From Woeseiaceae bacterium (GTDB lineage: Bacteria > Pseudomonadota > Gammaproteobacteria > Steroidobacterales > Woeseiaceae), in assembly GCA_022615525.1 (NCBI GenBank), contig JAKEGN010000367.1:1-5698 (forward strand): a DNA stretch of 5,698 bases, given 5' to 3'. Below, one piece after another: positions 1-4,889 of this stretch (position 1 is its first letter; each line of letters opens with the position of its first letter). The translations under genes and the position numbers were made by a program. Under the pieces are notes generated by a model. The model saw only the letters and a list, made by a program, of their open reading frames with translations, did no database searches and was not told where the DNA came from.

Positions 1-324
1 ATGAAAAAATTGATGACAGCAATTCTCATGTGCTTCGCCTTGCAGACGGCATGGGCCATCGACATCGGAACGGCAAAGGCCCAGGGGCTGGTCGGCGAGT
101 CGAATACCGGATATCTCGCGGCGGTCAAGACACCCGCGAGCGCGGAGGTCAACGCGCTGATCGCGGACGTCAATGCAAAACGCAGAGCCGAGTTCGAAGC
201 CACGGCGAGCAAGACCGGCGCAACGGTGGAGCAGGTCGCCTATCGCTTCTATGAACTGGCGGTACAGAAAACAGCCGTCGGACATTATTACCAGGATGCG
301 GGGGGCACCTGGAAGAAGAAGTAG
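1..324 (+). CDS. ydbL: YdbL family (DUF1318) periplasmic protein
   Basis: This 107-residue exported protein matches the YdbL/DUF1318 family in length and pattern. A signal peptide (K2-K3, hydrophobic residues 4-17, likely cut after A-W-A at 17-19) is followed by the family's start of the mature chain with A-x-x-x-G-x-V-G-E (25-33), then G-Y-L near 37-39, V-N-A-K-R near 57-61 and a C-terminal G-x-W-K-K-K. In E. coli, YdbL works with the AsmA-like protein YdbH and the lipoprotein YnbE, which form an envelope-spanning phospholipid-transport bridge. YdbL is thought to act as a periplasmic chaperone that limits YnbE multimerisation. The ydbH and ynbE partners would lie just upstream, outside the window. 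The ATG is the first base of the window, so its ribosome binding site cannot be seen. The start is supported by the complete signal peptide that follows it. Confidence 0.88.
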   Translation: MKKLMTAILMCFALQTAWAIDIGTAKAQGLVGESNTGYLAAVKTPASAEVNALIADVNAKRRAEFEATASKTGATVEQVAYRFYELAVQKTAVGHYYQDAGGTWKKK

Positions 325-348
325 TGTACTAACCGCCCGCTGCGGCAC

Positions 349-1032
349 ATGAAGGCCGTACTCAAAAGCATCACGATCGGCGCTTTGCTTTTTGGCGCCG
401 CGTGCGCTGACGAATCCCAAACCCCGACGGCTGAATCCGATCCTTCGCCAACAGTCACCGCGGTATTCGACTGCGGCGTCGGTGAAACGACTTTTGCGTT
501 TACGACCAGGACTGTCCCGGACGGCCTCGCGGTCTGGTTGCCCTTGGAGTTTGAACGCCCGTATCTCGCCCTCCGGCAAACGCCCGCCGCCAGCGGCTCA
601 CGCTATGCGGGTGACGGAGTTGTCGTGTGGCAAAACGGCGAGGAAGCCATGCTCGAAGTGGATGGCGAGCGATTCAGCGGTTGCCGGCACGACCGGCAGG
701 CCTCGATCTGGGAACACGCGAAGCTCAGCGGCGTCGACTTCCGCGCCACCGGCAACGAGCCTGGCTGGGTCCTCGAGATCAGCGAACGCACCCGGATCGA
801 CCTCAGCTACGATTACGGCGCGTCGCGGATCCAGGCCGTTTCCTCGGAGCCCGTCAGCGACCAGCAGGCCATGCGGACCACTTGGGCAGCGACCGCGAAC
901 GGCCAGGCGCTGAAGATCGAGATATCGGCTGTTGCCTGCACTGATTCCATGAGCGGCGATCGGTTCGACTCGACAGTGACGATTTACCTCGGCGACCGTG
1001 AGCTCAAGGGCTGCGGTCGCCCACTGCATTGA
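349..1032 (+). CDS. MliC-like lysozyme inhibitor lipoprotein with C-terminal COG3650-type domain
   Basis: This 227-residue protein is probably an outer-membrane or periplasmic lipoprotein. Residues 1-18 form a signal peptide ending G-A-A-C, with C19 as the likely lipidated residue; the glycine at -3 makes the lipobox imperfect. A Thr/Pro/Ser-rich linker (22-36) follows. Residues about 38-113 resemble the MliC/PliC inhibitors of c-type lysozyme: C42 and C112 would form the domain disulfide, and S82-G-S-R-Y86, W94 and G-E-E-A (97-100) match the signature. Residues about 125-225 resemble the COG3650 domain, with G-N-E-P-G-W at 135-140 and a second cysteine pair, C197 and C222. The gene begins 24 bases after ydbL and is probably co-transcribed with it. 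There is no clear Shine-Dalgarno before the ATG, which was chosen because the signal peptide starts there. The MliC lysine normally found at the position of N96 is absent, so lysozyme inhibition is uncertain. Confidence 0.8.
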   Translation: MKAVLKSITIGALLFGAACADESQTPTAESDPSPTVTAVFDCGVGETTFAFTTRTVPDGLAVWLPLEFERPYLALRQTPAASGSRYAGDGVVVWQNGEEAMLEVDGERFSGCRHDRQASIWEHAKLSGVDFRATGNEPGWVLEISERTRIDLSYDYGASRIQAVSSEPVSDQQAMRTTWAATANGQALKIEISAVACTDSMSGDRFDSTVTIYLGDRELKGCGRPLH

Positions 1033-1039
1033 GAGCCAG

Positions 1040-1285
1040 TCAATCCTCTTTCAGTGCGCGATGGATTCGTTTGTAGCCTGACTTCAGTTCAGTGCCCAGC
1101 GTTCCGAGCGCCTTGCCGACGGCCGCGCCGGATTCCTTGAGGCGTGCACGTCTCGAGAAGTCCTCCATTTTCTGCTCCAGCTCCTGCCACTCATCCTGCA
1201 ATTCACGCGATGCAAGGTGGATCCGAACGCGGAGCTCGTCGCGCTTCTCCTTCAGATCCTGCAGCATCTTGTCGAAATCGGGCAT
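1040..1285 (-). CDS. Small charged coiled-coil protein of unknown function
   Basis: I do not recognise a characterised family. The 81-residue product is rich in Glu, Lys, Arg and Leu. Its first half (about residues 4-45) is a long amphipathic helix with coiled-coil-like spacing and the stretch D-E-W-Q-E-L-E-Q-K. The second half is less charged, with glycines in G-K-A-L-G-T-L-G, and ends in a basic helix. There is no signal peptide or membrane segment, so it is probably cytoplasmic or membrane-associated. The start at 1285 is preferred over an in-frame ATG at 1297 because a GGAG lies 6 bases before it, while nothing useful precedes the upstream ATG; the longer form would have 85 residues. The gene converges on the MliC-like gene with 7 bases between stop codons and is divergent from the cardiolipin synthase gene. 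Conventional codon bias and the well-placed ribosome site support a real gene. Confidence 0.7.
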   Translation of the reverse strand: MPDFDKMLQDLKEKRDELRVRIHLASRELQDEWQELEQKMEDFSRRARLKESGAAVGKALGTLGTELKSGYKRIHRALKED

Positions 1286-1291
1286 GCTTTT

Positions 1292-1295
1292 CTCC
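1292..1295 (-). promoter_or_regulatory. Shine-Dalgarno deciding the start of the coiled-coil gene
   Basis: On the minus strand GGAG ends 6 bases before the ATG at 1285. It overlaps the codons of the alternative upstream ATG (1297), which itself has only a CTGAAAC-like leader. This favours the shorter 81-residue product. Confidence 0.6.
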
Positions 1296-1395
1296 ATGTT
1301 TCAGTTGTTTGTCCATTGCGTACGATACACCTGAACTCCTCCATGAGAACAGATCAGCCTTGCCCGGCACCGGCGGACGCCCTACCCTGACGGGC

Positions 1396-1410
1396 AACCG
1401 CGGTTAACCG
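1396..1410. repeat. Two overlapping 10-bp palindromes upstream of cardiolipin synthase
   Basis: AACCGCGGTT (1396-1405) and CGGTTAACCG (1401-1410) are each perfect palindromes sharing five bases, so the 15-base block reads as AACCG, its complement, then AACCG again. It ends 9 bases before the GTG start of the cardiolipin synthase gene, where a ribosome binding site would be expected and none is evident. The block also contains the in-frame TAA (1405-1407) that limits the gene's 5' extension. An operator or an mRNA hairpin is possible, but a role is only inferred. Confidence 0.45.
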
Positions 1411-1419
1411 AAGCGTCCA

Positions 1420-2880
1420 GTGGAAGAAGAGCCGATAATCGACTTGCTGACAGAGCCGGCGACGCTTGGTATTGCGGCGGTGATCTATCTGCTGCTGCAG
1501 TTGGCCAGCATTTACGCGGCCGTGCACGCGGTCTTCAACGCCAGGTCGGCCCAAGGTGCGACAGCCTGGGCGATTGCACTGCTGGCAACACCGCTGATCG
1601 CTTTGCCCCTGTACCTGGTTCTCGGCCGCAACCGTTTCCACGGCTACGTCAGGGCGCGCCGGCTGGTGGATGCGAACCATGAGGACGTCATCCGGCAAGT
1701 GAACACCTTTTGCTACGAGTATCGTAGCGACCTTCCAGGTCCGCGCGGAACACTGCATTCGCTGGAGCAGCTGGCTCATTTGCCGTTCACGCGCGGTAAT
1801 CGCATACGCCTGCTGATCGACGGGGAAGCCGCGTTCGACGCGATTTTCGCTGCCATAGATTCCGCGCAGAAATACCTGCTGATCCAGTTCTTCATCATCC
1901 GCCACGACGAACTCGGACAGAAGCTCAAGGAAAAGCTGATTGCCAAGGCGCGTGAAGGTGTCGCCGTCTACTTGCTCTATGATGAGATAGGCAGCCACAA
2001 ACTTTCCGCGCGATACATCCGCGAGTGCCGGGAGGGCGGGGTCGACATGCGGCCGTTTCATACGACCAAGGGACTGGCGAACCGCTTCCAGATCAACTTC
2101 CGCAATCATCGCAAGATCATGGTTGCCGACGGACGGATTGCTTTTCTCGGCGGACTGAACGTCGGCAACGAATACCTAGGCAGGGACGAGAGAGTCGGCC
2201 ACTGGCGCGACACGCACGCATCCGTTCAGGGGCCTGCGGCGGATGCTCTGCAGCTCATCTTCTTCGAGGACTGGCACTGGGCGACCGGACGGCTGATCGA
2301 GGGGCTCGACTGGTCATCGAAAGTCGAAGGTGACATGGACGCCCTGGTACTGCCGAGCAGCCCGGCGGACAGGGTCGAGACCTGCAACCTCATGTTCCTT
2401 GCTGCAATCAACTCCTCGGTTTCACGCTTCTGGATTGCCAGCCCATATTTCGTGCCAAACGACGAGATCGTCGCCGCATTGCAACTGGCCGCCCTGCGCG
2501 GCGTCGACGTACGCGTGCTGTTACCCGCAAATCCCGACCACTGGCTGGTGTACCTGGCGTCGTTTTCCCACATCAGCAGGACCGGCATGGATGGCATACG
2601 CTTCTACCGCTATACGAACGGCTTCATGCACCAGAAAACCTTTCTTATCGACGACAAGGCCTCCGGTGTCGGCACGGCGAACCTGGATACCCGTTCGTTT
2701 CGCCTGAATTTCGAGATAACCTTGCTGGCCGTGAACCGTGAACTTGCCGCTGAGACCGCCGCCATGTTCGAAGAGGACTTCCGGCGGTCCATCCCGGTAA
2801 GTCACGACGAACTCGAAAAACGCAATTTCTTCTTCCGATTCGGCGCGAAAGCGGCAAGACTGCTGAGCCCGATACTGTGA
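1420..2880 (+). CDS. cls: Cardiolipin synthase, ClsA-type, phospholipase D superfamily
   Basis: The 486-residue membrane enzyme has the same length as E. coli ClsA as I recall it. It is expected to make cardiolipin by phosphatidyl transfer between two phosphatidylglycerol molecules, releasing glycerol. Two N-terminal membrane segments (about 14-38 and 47-68) are followed by G-R-N-R. The catalytic part carries two HKD motifs: H230-x-K232-x4-D237, followed by G-G-L-N (244-247), and H404-x-K406-x4-D411, followed by G-T-A-N-L-D (418-423). Supporting family patterns are S-P-Y-F-V-P (341-346), L-N-F-E-I-T-L (429-435) and a terminal L-L-S-P-I-L. All catalytic residues are present, so the enzyme should be active. 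The GTG start is the only good choice: an in-frame TAA lies 15 bases upstream and the next likely initiator would cut into the N-terminal segment. No strong Shine-Dalgarno is seen. The aminotransferase gene follows after 4 bases. Confidence 0.95.
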   Translation: MEEEPIIDLLTEPATLGIAAVIYLLLQLASIYAAVHAVFNARSAQGATAWAIALLATPLIALPLYLVLGRNRFHGYVRARRLVDANHEDVIRQVNTFCYEYRSDLPGPRGTLHSLEQLAHLPFTRGNRIRLLIDGEAAFDAIFAAIDSAQKYLLIQFFIIRHDELGQKLKEKLIAKAREGVAVYLLYDEIGSHKLSARYIRECREGGVDMRPFHTTKGLANRFQINFRNHRKIMVADGRIAFLGGLNVGNEYLGRDERVGHWRDTHASVQGPAADALQLIFFEDWHWATGRLIEGLDWSSKVEGDMDALVLPSSPADRVETCNLMFLAAINSSVSRFWIASPYFVPNDEIVAALQLAALRGVDVRVLLPANPDHWLVYLASFSHISRTGMDGIRFYRYTNGFMHQKTFLIDDKASGVGTANLDTRSFRLNFEITLLAVNRELAAETAAMFEEDFRRSIPVSHDELEKRNFFFRFGAKAARLLSPIL

Positions 2881-2884
2881 CGCC

Positions 2885-4000
2885 GTGGACCAGGCATTGA
2901 CCCGAATGAAAAACGATCACGCCGTTGCCGAGATACTTGCCGCCTACCGCTTGCCGGAACGCATTCCTTTTGGCGTGGAACTGGCGCCGGTCATGTTTCG
3001 CGTGAGCTATCGCGGCGGACGCTGGGAGGACGACGGCCTGGTGCCTTTCGGCCCTGTCCCCGTGAATCCGGCGTCGACTGCACTGCAGTTCGCGCAACAG
3101 GCGTTCGAAGGCATGAAAGCCTATCGATCCGCCAGCGATCGGCCGATGTTGTTCCGGCCGAACCTCAACTGGCGACGGTTTGCGAGGTCCGCGAAACGAC
3201 TGCGCATGCCCGTAGTGCCTGCCGCACTTTTTGCCGAAGCATTGTCGAGCGTCACAAGCAGCCTGGCCCGATTCATTCCTGGCGGCCGCGGCCAGTCGCT
3301 GTACCTGCGGCCCACGCTGTTCGGCCTCGATCCGCATTTCGCGGTGAAGGGCAGCGACAACTTCGTATTCCTCGTGCTCGCAAGCCCGTCCGATGCCTAT
3401 TACTCGGAACCGATCCGGGTGATGGTGGAACGGGTCAATTGCCGCGCCGCGGCCGGCGGCACCGGTGCGGAGAAAGTCGGCGGCAATTACGGTGCATCGC
3501 TATTGGCGAACGAGAACTGCGTGGCGCACGGTTTCGACCAGTCGCTGTGGCTGGACCCGGCGAGCCGGCAGAACATCGAGGAATTGTCGGCCATGAACTT
3601 CATGGCCGTGATCGACGGCGCTCTGCACACACCGGCTTTAAGCGGCTCGTTGCTCGAAGGCGTGACGCGTGCGTCCCTGCTCACGCTGGCAACTCATCTC
3701 GGCATCGAAACCACCGAGCGCGTCATGCCGGTCGATGAACTGCTGGATGATATCGAAGCCGGCAGGTGCACCGAGCTGTTTGCCTGCGGCACCGGCGCCA
3801 TCGTTGCACCGATCGGCACCATCGGCGAGGCCGACGGCAGGAAACTCGATCTGCCCGAGGTCAACCGCATGTCACTGCAACTGAGGGAGGCGCTGCTCGA
3901 CATCCAGCAGGGCAAGTCCGTGGACACCTTCGGTTGGACCGTCGATGCGACGGACCTCGAGGGACTGACCCGGTATATCGAAGCGCCACAGCGACCCTGA
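2885..4000 (+). CDS. ilvE: Branched-chain amino acid aminotransferase, type II (PLP fold type IV)
   Basis: The 371-residue protein should transfer the amino group between glutamate and the 2-oxo acids of leucine, isoleucine and valine, using pyridoxal phosphate in the cytoplasm. Its length suits the type II (eukaryote-like) BCAT group. Visible signatures are Q-Q-A-F-E-G-M-K-A-Y (71-80), L-F-R-P-x-x-N (89-95), Y-L-R-P-T-L-F (140-146), the PLP lysine K197 in K-V-G-G-N-Y-G, the probable pyridine-nitrogen glutamate E233 in E-E-L-S-A-M-N, and C-G-T-G-A (301-305) near the phosphate and substrate carboxylate. E-L-S-A-M-N and G-T-G-A differ slightly from the more usual E-x-G-x-M-N and G-T-A, so substrate preference is less certain than the fold. 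The GTG at 2885 is 4 bases after the cls stop; an ATG at 2906 would remove only seven residues. Neither has a clear ribosome site, which suggests translational coupling to cls. Confidence 0.9.
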   Translation: MDQALTRMKNDHAVAEILAAYRLPERIPFGVELAPVMFRVSYRGGRWEDDGLVPFGPVPVNPASTALQFAQQAFEGMKAYRSASDRPMLFRPNLNWRRFARSAKRLRMPVVPAALFAEALSSVTSSLARFIPGGRGQSLYLRPTLFGLDPHFAVKGSDNFVFLVLASPSDAYYSEPIRVMVERVNCRAAAGGTGAEKVGGNYGASLLANENCVAHGFDQSLWLDPASRQNIEELSAMNFMAVIDGALHTPALSGSLLEGVTRASLLTLATHLGIETTERVMPVDELLDDIEAGRCTELFACGTGAIVAPIGTIGEADGRKLDLPEVNRMSLQLREALLDIQQGKSVDTFGWTVDATDLEGLTRYIEAPQRP

Positions 4001-4027
4001 GAAACCACGCGGAAGCACCCGAATCTC

Positions 4028-4042
4028 CGGTCGTAGCGACCG
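4028..4042. repeat. Short GC-rich hairpin after the aminotransferase gene
   Basis: CGGTCG and CGACCG form perfect 6-bp arms around the 3-base loop TAG, beginning 28 bases after the aminotransferase stop. No T-run follows, so it is not a classic intrinsic terminator. It could still stabilise the 3' end of the cls-ilvE transcript. Confidence 0.4.
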
Positions 4043-4092
4043 CTCGTGACCACCAGCATGCCGATCACCGACCCCTGACAGCAGGGCAGATA

Positions 4093-4124
4093 CCCAATTC
4101 GGGTATTTTCGTGCCCGAATTGGG
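4093..4124. repeat. Perfect 11-bp inverted repeat upstream of vapBC
   Basis: CCCAATTCGGG (4093-4103) and CCCGAATTGGG (4114-4124) are exact reverse complements separated by 10 bases. Each arm is itself nearly palindromic (CCC...GGG around AATT), and the arm centres are 21 bp apart, about two helical turns. That layout suits two dimers of a DNA-binding protein. Read as RNA it makes an 11-bp stem with a 10-base loop, but only a weak T-stretch (GTTTC) follows, so a terminator for the upstream operon is less likely. It ends 41 bases before the -35 box of the vapBC promoter. Confidence 0.6.
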
Positions 4125-4165
4125 CAGTTTCGGACTTGGCCGTGAGCGCGCACCGACTGATAGCC

Positions 4166-4194
4166 TTGACAGTCCGGATGGTAAAGACTACTTT
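4166..4194 (+). promoter_or_regulatory. vapB: Sigma-70-like promoter for vapBC
   Basis: A consensus -35 box TTGACA (4166-4171) is followed after 17 bases by TACTTT (4189-4194), which keeps the three most conserved -10 positions (T1, A2, T6). Transcription would begin near 4201, giving a leader of about 33 bases before the vapB ATG. The local drop in GC content supports a promoter here. Confidence 0.6.
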
Positions 4195-4198
4195 AGAC

Positions 4199-4240
4199 GT
4201 GACACATATAGCACATACATTTGAAGCAATCCTATGTCAC
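4199..4240. promoter_or_regulatory. Possible operator in the vapBC leader: GTGACA/TGTCAC arms and CACATA direct repeat
   Basis: GTGACA (4199-4204) and TGTCAC (4235-4240) are perfect inverted arms 30 bases apart, the second lying over the vapB start codon. Between and overlapping them, CACATA occurs twice (4203-4208 and 4212-4217), 9 bases apart. Antitoxins of this type commonly bind repeats near their own promoter, so autoregulation is plausible. The arms are short, however, and could be chance. Confidence 0.3.
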
Positions 4241-4467
4241 AGCTACATTTTTACGTCGCAGACGAGGAGGAACGGCGACTCCGGGACCAGGCCCGGCAGG
4301 CCGGCGTCCCGCTGTCTCGATACCTGGCCGACCTGGTCAGGCAAGAATCCGGGCGTGCCGGCCAGTGGCCGGAACGCTATTTCGAGCAGGTGTTCGGAAA
4401 GTGGGAGGGCGAGCCACTCCGCCGGGCGCTGCAGGGCGATTATGAAGACCGCCCTGACTTCGCCTGA
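4234..4467 (+). CDS. vapB: VapB-like ribbon-helix-helix antitoxin
   Basis: The 77-residue protein has the layout of an RHH antitoxin. A short strand near residues 3-9 (Q-L-H-F-Y-V-A) would bind DNA as a dimer. A charged helix follows (10-23), then a second helix beginning V-P-L-S-R-Y-L-A-D-L-V-R (25-36). The tail (about 43-77) is rich in Trp, Phe and acidic residues, with W45-P, Y49-F50 and W57, and is the likely toxin-binding and toxin-masking part. Its role is inferred mainly from the gene directly behind it, a PIN-domain toxin whose ATG shares one base with this gene's TGA. The start at 4234 has a weak GAAG 7 bases upstream and fits the promoter-leader distance. It probably represses its own promoter together with the toxin. 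Confidence 0.8.
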   Translation: MSQLHFYVADEEERRLRDQARQAGVPLSRYLADLVRQESGRAGQWPERYFEQVFGKWEGEPLRRALQGDYEDRPDFA

Positions 4468-4889
4468 TGTATTTGCTCGACACCAATATATGCATCTACC
4501 TGCTGAACCGGGCCGATGCGCAAATCGAGCAGCAATTTCGCAGTCGCTCGCCGACTGACATAGCCCTTTGCAGCGTCGTCAAGGCGGAACTGCTGTACGG
4601 CGCGCATCGCAGTACTCGTATCGACGCGAACCTGCAGCGGCTCAAGCTGTTCTTCTCCCCGTTGCAGAGCTTGCCCTTCGACGACCGCTGTGCCGAGCAC
4701 TGCGCGTTGATTCGCATGGACCTTGCTGCGCAAGGCAAACTCATCGGGCCGTACGATCTGATGATTGCCGCGATCGCCCGCGCGCACGAGGCCACGCTGG
4801 TTACCCGGAATACCGGTGAGTTCGGTCGGGTTGCGGGGCTGCACCTTGAGGACTGGCAGGCCGACCAGGGAACCGACGTCAGACGATGA
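4467..4889 (+). CDS. vapC: VapC PIN-domain ribonuclease toxin
   Basis: The 140-residue protein is a type II toxin with a single PIN domain. The Mg2+-binding acidic residues are visible: D5 in L-L-D-T-N, E41 in K-A-E-L-L-Y-G, D97 in G-P-Y-D-L-M-I, and N115/E118 in T-R-N-T-G-E-F. The closing G-L-H-L-E-D-W (124-130) is also typical. The pattern D-T-N-I-C-I, G-P-Y/F-D-x-M-I and the G-L-x-x-E-D-W end resembles the enteric VapC toxins that cut initiator tRNA(fMet) in the anticodon loop; that target is an inference. Translation is coupled to vapB by a TGATG overlap and no separate ribosome site is seen. The active site is intact, so the toxin should be functional. The last 11 bases overlap the end of the oxidoreductase gene on the other strand. 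Confidence 0.92.
   Translation: MYLLDTNICIYLLNRADAQIEQQFRSRSPTDIALCSVVKAELLYGAHRSTRIDANLQRLKLFFSPLQSLPFDDRCAEHCALIRMDLAAQGKLIGPYDLMIAAIARAHEATLVTRNTGEFGRVAGLHLEDWQADQGTDVRR

Noticed and set aside
1298..1395. Promoters for the divergent coiled-coil and cls genes
   Set aside because: I looked for -35/-10 pairs on both strands (for example TTGTTT at 1305, TACGAT at 1321) and found no pair with acceptable spacing and match.
1354..2109. 251-residue open frame on the minus strand opposite cls
   Set aside because: It lies opposite a clear cardiolipin synthase, and its protein has no recognisable domain; it is a high-GC antisense artefact.
2645..3337. 230-residue open frame on the minus strand across the cls-ilvE junction
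   Set aside because: It overlaps two well-supported genes and its Arg/His-rich composition is typical of a shadow frame.
4028..4124. Intrinsic terminator after ilvE
   Set aside because: Two hairpins are present but neither is followed by a run of T, so I list them as repeats only.
4136..4558. Plus-strand open frame of 140 residues through the vapB promoter
   Set aside because: It spans the promoter and reads vapB and vapC in the wrong frame; no ribosome site or domain.
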